This document shows, in pieces, positions 33,566 to 44,472 of a stretch of 64,000 nt of DNA. This DNA comes from Piper betle (taxonomy: Eukaryota > Streptophyta > Magnoliopsida > Piperales > Piperaceae), in the NCBI GenBank assembly GCA_033002965.1, contig JAURVB010012961.1, forward strand, positions 59,663-123,662, read 5' to 3'. The notes under the pieces are model-generated. The model was given only the letters and a program-made list of their open reading frames with translations, was not told the origin of the DNA and made no database searches. Each line of letters begins with the position of its first letter. The first letter of the stretch is position 1. The translations under genes were made by a program, and so were the position numbers.

Positions 33566-36500
33566 TCAATTCAAATCATCAAGTTTCGGATCAATTGCCG
33601 ATGAGAGTTGAACGTGTGATGCACGAACAGCACCAATAAGCCGCTCAGGAAGCTCATCATAACTGTTTGCCTGCATCAACAACAAAGCCTCTACTTAATG
33701 AGAGAATACTATTACATAGGATAATGGATTGGACCAATGCCATCCAATTGATCGGATAGCGTGAAAAATTAAGTAAATAAAAGATGTTTAGATGTCCCAA
33801 ACACATCCAAGCTCAAGATTTTTAAATTTCAATACCCATAACATCAGCTTATTAAGTCCTTTTCTCTATATTCCCAGTCTCCAAAACCAATTTCAACTCC
33901 AACACAATATCATTCATCTCCCTTTAATTTAATTCCAAAGAAAAAAGCTTACTTATCTTTTTGTTGATTTCTTTCAAGCATATTCTATAATTATAAAGAC
34001 AATGTTCGCACATAATAATATTTATTATACAACTGTAGCTAAAACAAGCTCTTGGCCAAGAAAGGCTACCGCAAATATAGAGAAAGGCAGAAGATAATAA
34101 CATGATATCTTTCATATGGATGAGAATGATTTCAACAGTTAAGGAAAGGTGTCATTTGCTGGCACTCAAGTGACATTTTACAATAGTCAAGATATGTAAC
34201 ATGCCTATACACACACCTGAACAAGAAAAGCCATGTCAACCACAAGTGTTGTGATCACCCCACAAACAAGTCCCAGAACCCCGTTAGCAACTGTAGAAGA
34301 TCCAATATCAACATCAATCTGCACCATAAAACTCCATTAAACCCATGCAAGTATTTGCTTTCATAAGTGAACGGAATATAATCATGCATATTTTCTTACT
34401 TCCAAGTAGTTTTTCTCCCTTATGTAGTTACAATCAACAGCCTTGCCTAACAAACAAGGTGTACTTCCTACACTTTGGCGTACAATCCAAGAACCCTGTG
34501 CAATGAATTATGGAATAAGAATCAATATGGAAGGTAAACTACGCTATACACACGTGCAATGAATTGTGAAGCATCAATAGTGCACTTCACAAGAACTCTT
34601 ATGTAGAAAAGACCTTCGGAACAGATGGTATGAGTTTCAGCCTACTGTTCCGGAACTCATCATCCCCCTCAACAAAGCGCTGCAATAGTGATCCAGGAAC
34701 AAGCTGTTGTGTCACAAAGTAGAAGACCATACTATAATGAGTTGATCCTGGAACCTGCACCATTCATTGGTTCCATCATGTTTTTGAGGTCATAAATTCA
34801 ACCCTTAATAAATTTCACAACGGTCATGCCTAAATAACATTAAAAGAACCAATCAACTAGAGAGGAAAGATATTGAACAGCACTATTTTATCAAACCATA
34901 GAAGATGTAACATGGCCAGAAAAAAATCTTCTAGAGGAAAAGACTTGCCTGAAGATTTATAACCAATGAGAACATTCCCTTCTCTGAAGCTACCTGTAGC
35001 ATTGGCCATTATTATCATAGATTCAGAAACATAACAAAATTAGGATGGTGTTCAATATGTATTATGAACTTCAAGGCAAAAAAATGATATCACTATTACA
35101 AATTATATAAAAGTCCAAAATTACTGCTATGCCATATCATCTATAACAATAGAATAGTAAACCTTACTTGGGCTGCACAGCCCTGACGTCTTGCAACATG
35201 GTCCATTCGCTTTGTGCCTTTGAACCAATCAACTGCAACAAGATGCATGAGGGGCTTTCCAGCAGGAATCTAAAATATAGCAGAAGATAGGTTATTAGTA
35301 CAAGCTTATTAATTGATCCGAAGTCTCATATAAGAAACAACCACCTTTGATTTGTCATAAATGAAGTGCTTGCTTCGGACTCTAAAATTGTTTCCTTCAG
35401 ATATTTTCCAACAATTACGAGCATTATCACGATCATCTCGTTTAAGATTGCCAGAAAATTGAGTCAAATCAATTTTCTCGTCAGGCTCCTCCTCTATAGC
35501 AACTATTCGCTTACTCTCATGGTCCACCTTAGATGTCTCCATCTACATGTCAATAATGAGAACTTCAATAAACGAATATGAGACAAAACAAACAAAAAGC
35601 TGGCCGCAAGAGCATACCTCTTGGTCAAGCTCGGCAATCTGAAATCCATCCTCCTCATCAGAATCTTCATCCATTAATATGGAGTTTCTACCAACGGTGT
35701 TTGTTTCATCCATCAATGGGGGAGCATGCCCAAAAGACTCTTGCAATTTTTTGTTTTTTCTAGACGAAACAGATGTGGAAGTCATGTTCAGCATCACGGG
35801 TATTCTAGGAGCTACATGTCTTCCATTAGTCTGAGCAAACCAGTCACGTAACCCTGATATCAATTTGAAAAGAAAATAGGATGATTAGAAAGCTTTCCAC
35901 CCTACACAGTAACACTCCAGGCATGAGAAGACATAACATCTATTAAAGTGTACCAGCGACACCATTGAGCATTTGGAGTAGACAGTGTTGCTGAAATGAT
36001 GGAAAATAACCAACACCCCATCCTTTCAAATCAATTTGCATGAGATGCTGCACTTGTGTTCTAGGCCTCCCATTTCTATGTTTCAATGGAGATATATTGA
36101 ATCCCCCACCTATATTATACAAAAAATAATGCACTTCACTGAAAAGATAAACGAAAAGTGATACAATCAATTTTAAGTACAAGGATTAAATGAGAGAGAC
36201 ACTACTCTTAATTTAATTTCCAAGAAATAGCTTACGGATAAGATAAGAAGCTAAGCACAATACACTGAATTAATAAATGACGATGTTAAAGTAAATATCA
36301 AAAATATCAAGTGGCTCCCTTTCTGATGACAAACAATATTTTATTTTTAGTAGTTTCCTAATTATATTAGAAGTGTCTAGTTTGAATGTCTCTAGTTATA
36401 TTAGAAGTTGTTTCCTATTCTTGTTTAGAGTCCATGCTAGGAGAAACAAGGACAAGGAGTTGCCTAATTTATTTTTCTTAGTTTATTTTAGTTGAATCTA

Positions 36501-39500
36501 GTTGTATTAGCAAAGTTCCGTATTTCAGTAGAATCTTGCTTAGCTTTCCCCTCATCAGTGGTTTCAGATTTATTAGTATTGATACTCCTGCCTGAACCAG
36601 GAACAAGTCTTTGTAAATATGTATATTGCCTAGAGCATAGACAGATCATGACTTAAAAGAAAGTTACTTTATCTTCTGGTTCCATAGTTGTTAGCCTTTA
36701 TCTTATTTGCTATTAAACTTTGTCGTTGAAGTTGAGAGAAAATCCCTTCGAATCTTAAACTTCATCGTTGTAGTTTAGTTCCATACATTATTTCAGATTG
36801 CAGGTTGCATCAAGAGGGAGAATTGGTTAGACCATGTAAAATTTACATGATGTCAGAACTAAGGGCAAGGGTTCAAATCTCATAGGCAGTATATGCCCGA
36901 AGAAATATTAATTTGCCCCCATTTTGTGCTTAATAGACTGTTTGCCCCGTGTTTGTCTATGTGCTTTGCCCCCATTTTGTGCTTAATAGACTGTTTGCCC
37001 CGTGTTTGTTTATGTGCTAAGCCTTAAAAATTAGCTTGCACGTGAGAGGGAATATTAAAGTACATATTAACTGGTTCCCTTTCCCAACAACTTAATTTTT
37101 GGGATAAGTGATTAGACCATCTAAAATTTACAAATGCCAACCAGTCTTATATTACAAACACACCAAAAATTACGAATGTAAACCATGCAACTTCCAAGTA
37201 GTACTAAAAAATATAATTCCAAACATTATGGCAAACAGCACTAAGGTAACAACTTATAAAAAACTCAAAAAAACAGAAACAGTAATATCCTAATATGATG
37301 AATACGACCCAAACAGCATAAGTTAAACTATGAACTTAAAACAGGATATTTGCTCTTCCAACTGCATCAAAAGGCTAACCAGACAAGTCATGAATAGAAG
37401 GATAATTTCCTGAAGAAGGCTACTCAATTGCAACAATTATCAGCATTGTTAATTTCTCAACATAATTCAAATGAAGATAGAAGAAGTACTCTCAATGTGA
37501 GCTCTAACAAAGCCAGGCTGTGGGCCACAGTTTGGATGGTCCCTTGAACGAAACAATACAACTGTAAAAAAAAAACAAAATCTAGTTTTAGCAGCAGATG
37601 CCATATATGAAGATAAGCTGATGAAGTTTTGAATACAAACCGTAGCTTCCATCATCATTGCGGCGCCAATACCGCACATAACAAAGATCTCGGGGCCACA
37701 CAAACCTGCATAAGCAACTAAATATGGTTAGTTGTTATTGAGTTCTTAATTAGAAGAATTGAGAGTTTAACTTAGCATCAAATTTTCAACCAATTCCAAG
37801 AAATGTAAGCATAATTCCAAGGCAAAAGAAAATGCAATGTATCCGCAAAATCATTACACAGGGAACCAGTCCAATTGCAGCCTGTGATACAATATTGCAG
37901 TATGGCCATCAACCTCCTCAACCAAACTACCATACTGGAAACTGCAATCCCATCTGCAAAAACAAATAACAAGTACCAGAGTTATCATAGAGTATATACA
38001 ATGAAGTAATAGGGAAAAGCTAATAAAAATATTATTCTAAAAGGGAAACAACATACAAGGATAATAATCTTCAATTTTGGCAAGAATTTAAATGGCTAAG
38101 ACCGGCAAACTAAAAAACTAATATCACACTCTTCATAACACCACTTTGGGACTTAATCATGAAAATGTCCAAACATACAATGAAGCCCTTAATGGAATAA
38201 CCATAACCAAACTTGCAAAGAAATCCCTTAATGGAACTGTACAAATTCGGAATGAAGAATAAATAGCCCTTAATGGAACCACAAACAACTCAGTTTGCAA
38301 TCCCTGCATCAGGCCCAAGAAGGAAATTTTTAAAACAACTCTAGACATGATGAATACTATTTATTATAGTCCAATATTTGCAGTCTGAAAATTTTAAATT
38401 TCTCTAAGATGCGTTTAAGTCTCTTTTCTGCTGTTCATAGCAAAACTACTAATATGGTGAACCTTCCAGCTGCATAATCCGATATCATGCTAAGCTTTTA
38501 ATAGTAGCAAAGCCAAAAACAGCGAAAAAACTAGAAAGCTCCCTTTCATAAAAATTAAGTAAATTTCTAACAGTCACCACATGAACAAAGCAAATACATG
38601 GAAGTCTTAAACACCACAACAATGTAAAACATCACTAAAAAGAAAGAGAAAGTGACACACAATCAATGTCAGTGTAAGAACCAGAACCACATATGGATGC
38701 ATAAAAGGGACATAATTTGACTAATTTAATGAAGAAAATAAATTGTAAGTGAAATAAATAAAATTTCATGTACTTTTGAAATTATCATGCAATGAAACTT
38801 CAGATTTAATAAGAGTTCCTCAACAAAAAATCTGAATGATGCATAGATGATCATTAAACCACCTATATTAATTGAATGCATGAGTAAACTTAGCCATATA
38901 ACCAGAGAGACAGGTATTGCAGAGAATAAACTCACTCAAACCGTGTTCCATCCATGCCCATAACAAGCTGGAAAATTGCTTCACAAGAAGCCTCCACCAC
39001 CCCAACTGCCTTCATAGCTCTACTAAAGCTTCTTGGCTGCAAAAGCACATCATCAACGCTTATAAGACTAGGTCTTTCAATTAAGCAAACAGTAAAATTA
39101 ATGTGAAAGAGTTTCATCGAAAAATGAATTGCATACAAGGTAATCAACTTCAAGAAGCTCTTCAAATATTCTAAGGCCTGAAAGTTTACATCCCAAATAA
39201 ATAAACAAAAGTTAGATGTAAAAGAAATACATAAAAAAATCAGCTATCATTTTAAAGAATTGCAAAACTTGCCATTTTGACACCGAACCAAACGCCAATT
39301 CATTCGCGAGAAAGCTAGATCATTATTGCCCTGATTTGACAATCCAGTGTCAGAGTCACGAGTCCAGTCAAGCATTGACTCAGGAGGCCCTACAAGTGCA
39401 TGGAATTTGATATCAATGTTGTATTCAAACAAACATGGCCAAAATTTATAACATGGGAACAATAGGTAACCATTTCCAATTGTTGTTCTTCTAAGTAATG

Positions 39501-42500
39501 TGGGATGGCTGCTATCCTCTTCGTCATCTTCTGGAGCACTACACCTACAATTAACCAAAGAGGTAAAGCAGTCAGGAAGGTTAGTCGCAACTTAGTAATG
39601 AATAAACTGAATCATTAATAAAAGATCAAAGACAAGCAAACTGTGTACAAAAAACCCTAGTGCCCAGCATTTATGAAACAACTATCTACCACCAACAAAG
39701 TTTATCATACAAAAACGTTGATGCAAGAGCTAATGAAGAGAAATTTTTTATTCTAGGATATAGACGTCATTCCCATTACAAACCTTCACCCAAAAGTAAA
39801 AGAAATGTAAAATCTGGACTTACAATGCCTCACATGATCAAGTCGCATACCATCTATATAATATAAAAGGACCATTTCAAACAAACACAAAGAAGAAACT
39901 GTGCACCCTTCTCTCAAGATCCATCATCCACCCACCTAAAAAAGTAGTGACACAATGCATGATAATGCCATGTTCCTTGACGCATATTTTGATGTCAGCC
40001 ACATTTATGCAACAGTCACTTCCATTTCCTCCTATATTTTTTACTAACTGAATATGACTAGAGACTCTATTTTTAACTTATGGAGAAACACTCCTCTCCG
40101 AGCATGTTTCAAAAAAGGCGAGAAGAATTAAAATGTTTACACATGCTCTCTCAAAACTCCATAGACATACAGCCAAATAATTTCCAAACTTCCAAAATGA
40201 AATGAATGATACAATAAATTACACCCATCCATTGCAATGCATACATCTAATACAGTAAAACTAGTATGTGAAAAAAGAATACTTATTACAAATGGTAAAA
40301 CTTCACTTTGCAGGATACAGATGATAAAGATAGTATCTTATCTGATCACTTACTGACTTTCATGATCAGAGGAGGAAGCATTCCCTCCATTATCAAGACC
40401 AGATTTATACTCGAAAGAAGTGTAGGATCTATTCCCATTACCAATCAATGATTCCTGGTGCTGCAACAAAAGCTACCTTATTAAATATACAAAGAAAACC
40501 AATTTGGATAAATGGGGCAAGATCCTTTAGTTAATAATGACATTCAATAGCAAGAAAAATTTTACATCCTTTCCTTAAATACTTCAATGCTTTTGAAGAT
40601 TATTGAACAACTTTAGGTTTTATAGAATCAAATACGTGTATGTCTTTCATTGAGTAAAATCAGATGAGAAAAACTATCAAAAAAGAACAAAGTAAATATT
40701 TCAAAAACTAAATAACCTGATCTATAACAAACTCCATCTTTTCTTTCCATGTCAAGGCGTCCTGAATATTAAAGGCAGCCATCTGAAATAACAAAAATAT
40801 AAAACAGATAAGCAGCTTGTCAAGGACACGACAAAAAAAGAAGCAATAATAATTAGATATTTGTACTTCAAATGTCTTATATATTATGTACAAGTAAAAT
40901 ATATAATAGGCTATTATGCTGTTCTTTTATAAATCATTTTTTTGCATCAAAATATGTCTCAAACAGACCTCACATACTTAGCTTCCAATGTTGCACAAAT
41001 TTTTAAAATTTTGAGACTCAATGAAACATTATTCACCTAGTTTTACCGGTGTGGTTTGACTATGCCAAAGAAAATGTTAATAGGTGTAGAAGAAGTAGAA
41101 AAATAAAGTCATTTTAGAAGCAATGAAGAAGCCACATAATTTAGACAACTAAATCTTTATGTGCTCTCCATGTAACTCAAACCAATATGATCTCATTTTA
41201 CAAAGTTAAGGCTACTTGTCCTGATCTACACCATAGCTATTTATTAATGTTTGCTTCCTCAATAATCAATCAACATTATCAACAGAGTAGCAAATCAATG
41301 AAGTTGAATTTTCTAAAGCCTAATTAGAAAACACAATAAACTGATCAAACAAAATGTAAGAACAGAACAAGAAAGGTTTTACATACCGTGATTCGATGGT
41401 ACTTTTCCTTCTTGTTGTAAACAGACAGTACATAAACCATCTGGAGAAGAAAAGCAAAACCTAAGTTATAAAGAGAAGAAATACTAAAGGCTTGTTTATT
41501 GATCTCTACACAGCCTCAAAGAATAACAATCAAGAAGAAGTATTCACATCAAAATTTTAGATTAACAACCAGCCCAATCATTTGTTTTTATTGCATCCGG
41601 TATAAGATAAAGTTTTTCTTTGAATTTAATGACGGATTTTCTATGACATTTCATCATTATATTCCAATTTTGTTATTGGATAGAAACGAGACAAAATATT
41701 CTTTCAAATCCAAGGTAAGAGTACATCTTCCAAGGAACTAAACATTTGTATAGCTCGAAAAAAGACAAACAAATAAAATGAGAAGGATTCCCTATATGGA
41801 ACCAGTGTCAATGATCAAACCACTCTCAACTTTTAGGTGAACCTCATTACTTTTTTCCTATCTATTGTGTAGAACTCAGACAATGGTAAACAGATGGCAG
41901 AAAAATTCAATGATCAAACTAAGAACCTATCAGCTAACAGAAAAAGCCAATGTTTATTGTTCATTGTCAGAAAAGAAAAGGAAGCATTTGACAGCTCACC
42001 CTAACAAGCGAGACACAACATATTTCAAAAGCATTTAAACACTCAAAAGATAAAAATCAAGATTTTCTCAGAATTGGACTTATAAACTAAAATCTCTAAT
42101 CCCAAACTTCCTGGTATTCAAGACCAAAACTAAAATCTACATCAACCGTAAATATTTTGTGAAATAAAAGCTCCAACTCACATGCCCATGGTGAGTCTTC
42201 AATCCCCGATCTTCAACTCTACAATTTCCGTCAATAAGGAGGGTCTTTATAGGAACCTTCAAACAGCAACACTAACATGATTCTTAACAAATATCGCATA
42301 ATATTGATTCAAACAACAAATTGGAAGCTCAAAACTACATCATTCCCCAAATTTGAAAAAAAATACATTTTTTCATCTAAGATAGATAGCTGACAGACAA
42401 AAACAAAAAAAAATCTAAAACCCTAGATCACAAAAGAACAAGATGAAGAAGCTACACACCACATTATCCTGCGGCTTCCTCTTGTAATACGCGAGAAGGC

Positions 42501-42597
42501 GGTTCTCAAGAACAAAGTACCGCATGTGAATAAAGGAGCGCCCGATCTTCCTCCTCCCATATCGAACCATCCATCCCTCGTGCACGAACTTCGACAT
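33566..42597 (-). CDS. EDR2: EDR2-like protein: PH, START and DUF1336 domains (727 aa), 21 exons
   Basis: EDR2 proteins bind phosphoinositides and lipids at endomembranes and restrain salicylate-dependent defence and cell death. Exons (minus): 42597-42463 (or 42460), 42256-42182, 41440-41387, 40782-40717, 40460-40354, 39544-39471, 39389-39273, 39177-39137, 39036-38936, 37953-37858, 37705-37641, 37561-37490, 36109-35954, 35853-35618, 35542-35345, 35269-35168, 34993-34949, 34754-34614, 34495-34400, 34318-34217, 33670-33566. All phases agree and no stop or frameshift occurs. The PH domain covers residues about 5-108 (EGWMVRYGRRKIGRSFIHMR), START about 180-400 (RAMKAVGVVEAS, GPQPGFVRAHIES, VQHLMQIDLKGWG) and DUF1336 about 505-725 (NCWKISEGNNF, VDWFKGTKRMDHVARR, VPGSTHYSMVFYF). 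Length matches Arabidopsis EDR2 (718 aa). The start is the MSK codon; an in-frame ATG lies 69 bases upstream. Two introns use GC donors. Confidence 0.95.
34755..34948 (-). other. GC-AG intron 17 of the EDR2-like gene
   Basis: Exon 17 ends at 34949 (ATAAATCTTCAG) and is followed by GCAAGTC; exon 18 starts at 34754 after GGTGCAG. Both exons are in phase 0 and conserved. Confidence 0.85.
36290..37085. mobile_element. Retroelement-like insert in EDR2-like intron 12
   Basis: The 1.38-kb intron 36110-37489 is the longest but one of this gene. About 36290-36800 looks like a degraded Copia-type LTR (repeated GTTTCCTA/TTATATTAGAAG phrases, then GTAAATATGTATATTGCCTAGAGC). About 36820-36910 has a tRNA-derived SINE look: TTGGTTAGACCATG (box A-like) and GGGTTCAAATCTCATAGG (box B-like) 45 bases apart. 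It is flanked by CTGGTTCCCTTTC/GTGGCTCCCTTTC phrases. Class not certain. Confidence 0.4.
36912..37017. repeat. 53-bp tandem repeat, two copies
   Basis: TTTGCCCCCATTTTGTGCTT...GTGTTTGT(C/T)TATGTGC starts at 36912 and again at 36965, nearly identical. It lies inside intron 12 of the EDR2-like gene. Confidence 0.9.
39178..39272 (-). other. GC-AG intron 7 of the EDR2-like gene
   Basis: Exon 7 ends CAAAATG at 39273, the intron begins GCAAGTTTTG and ends TTTCAG before GCCTTAGAATA (39177). Joining gives the conserved QNGLRIFEELLEVDYL, so the GC donor is needed. Confidence 0.88.
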
Positions 42598-42690
42598 CGC
42601 CAGAGTCGCCACTCCACCCCTTCCCAAACCATCCAAACCAGAACCCGCGCCTTCCAACACCGACAATCGATCGCCGGCGCCGAATCCCCT

Positions 42691-42799
42691 AAAACAAGAA
42701 ACCTCAAAGACGGCGAATCACAATCAAGAATCCGAAATTCAAAACGAGACAAAGAGCGGGAGGGATTCGACCTTTTTGGCAACGGCGAAAAGAACTCAC
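42691..42799 (-). other. Possible 5' UTR intron of the EDR2-like gene
   Basis: On the minus strand, GTGAGTTC near 42799 and CTTGTTTTAG before GGGATTCGGCG near 42691 would frame a 109-bp intron upstream of the start codon. Plausible by sequence only. Confidence 0.35.
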
Positions 42800-42860
42800 C
42801 AGAGGCGACGACCGGGCGGATGACGACGGTGAGGGTATTGGATCCGAGCTGCAGGCGGCG

Positions 42861-42904
42861 GTTGGTGGTGGTGGCGGTGGCGGTGGCGGTGGCGGTGGCG
42901 GTTA
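42861..42904. repeat. (GGTGGC)n microsatellite
   Basis: GGTGGT units followed by about five GGTGGC units on the plus strand, upstream of the EDR2-like coding region, probably in or near its 5' leader. Confidence 0.9.
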
Positions 42905-42999
42905 GGGAGGAGTGGAGTGAGGAGCCATGGCGATGGAGAAGAAGGAGGTGGGTTGGGTTAATTGACAAATCTGGGTCGGTTAGATCATTTTTAGCTCGA

Positions 43000-44294
43000 T
43001 TTGGCTTAATTATATTTAATATTTATTCAATTTGAACCAACCCCTTCGACTCGATAAAATTTAATTTAAATATATTAAAAGCACTTGATTGGGCTCTTCA
43101 TGGCTTTAGGGTTTTGCGTTTGTTTTGAAGTATTTGATTAAGCACTTTGATTTGGCTAAGATTGTTTAAATTAAAGGTTTGAACTGAGTTGTTGGTTTCT
43201 TCTCTCGCACGAAGATCTAGGGACGAAGGCGTCAAGAAGAGAGGAGGTTCGGCTGCATCCAAACAGGAAAAAAAGAAAAAGGGGTGTGCCCGAGCAATTG
43301 ATTTCATAGCACTCAGAATCTAAGGTCACAGCTGAGAATAAAAAGAAGAAAAAATGAGTGCGGCAGTGGGTGCTGACCCGAGTCCATTCTTTAAAGGCTT
43401 TTTTGATCGATTTGGACCATTTCATAGGTTATATAAGGATAATAACAAGGTTTTCTCGTAACAACGCCTATTTGGGAACAAATCAGAGGGAAAAAGATCT
43501 GTTTAGGATTTGGATTTAAGAGTAGAAAAAAAAAGTTGTGAGAAAAAATCACTTTTTGAATATTGAATTCTTCACTAGATCATTAATTGGTTGTTGTGTT
43601 TCACCCAAAACATCACTTGTGATTTTTCATACTTTTTACTTATTTATTAACAATCTATAGGAGATTATAATTGATTTATATTAGGAGTAGTTTTACTCAT
43701 AATTAGGAGTGGTTTTCACTCAATCAGAAGAAATCGTGGCTTGTAAAAAAGATTTATAATCACAATAAATTTAATTTGGGCTATGGTTTTTCTTTCAATT
43801 TGTAGGGTTATCTACATAAATTTAGTGTATTTTATTTATTTGTTGTTTATGATAATTTTGATATTTCCTTATTATTATTTAATCTCATCCAAACACAACT
43901 AATTAGGTTAAGGGATTTAGGAGATTAGATTTCAACAAGTTTGAAGCGTACTATTTAGCTTGATGTTTTGTATAATGATTAACATTATAAGAAGTTTTAT
44001 TGGATTTTTTTTGAAGGGTGTGATAAAATTATAAAAGATCAGTATATGTAACAAACTGGATAAGAGGATAAAGTTTTAATGTGGAGTTTAGTGTTTTGTG
44101 ACAATTATGATGTGTGAGATATTCTAATTTGATTCTACGTGAGTTACTGAGTAAGTAATGTTAAAGGGTATGCATAAGTACAAATTAACTAGCTTAAGAT
44201 AGGTAAACACAAGCTCAATTGGAATTTTTGAGAAAAGAGCTGACGGGCATGACTCACGAGGCACCTCTGTCATCTTTATCAAGATAAAGAAATA
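43000..44294. other. Intergenic upstream of the EDR2-like gene
   Basis: AT-rich, with several GAGTAGTTTTACTC/GAGTGGTTTTCACTC near-palindromes at 43680-43730. No gene seen. Confidence 0.5.
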
Positions 44295-44295
44295 G

Positions 44296-44440
44296 TTTAA
44301 CTAAGTTTTGTGAAAATCGCCGATTCCAACGATTCCACTCGAATTGGAGGGAAACCGGTTCAAAAGACCACTTGAATCGGTTTTCCTCCGAATTGGATCC
44401 GTGAATCGGCTGATTCCGACTGATTCGAGCCGACTCTGGA
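44296..44440. mobile_element. GATTC-rich repeat, copy C, left part (interrupted by the LTR element)
   Basis: GAAAATCGCCGATTCC...TGAATCGGCTGATTCCG...GACTCTGGA is cut at CTGGA by the retrotransposon and resumes at 52198 as CTGGAATTGGCCCAAATCGGC. The target duplication CTGGA (44436-44440 and 52198-52202) shows that the two parts were once continuous. Confidence 0.7.
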
Positions 44441-44441
44441 T

Positions 44442-44472
44442 GTAAAACCCGTGACTCGAGTCAGGGTTTTAC
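44442..44472. repeat. Terminal palindrome at the LTR start
   Basis: GTAAAACCC (44442-44450) and GGGTTTTAC (44464-44472) flank a core TGACTCGAGTCA that is itself a palindrome, giving a nearly perfect 31-base hairpin or cruciform right after the first base of the LTR. It recurs at 49341-49371 and, less perfectly, at 3697-3728. Confidence 0.85.
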
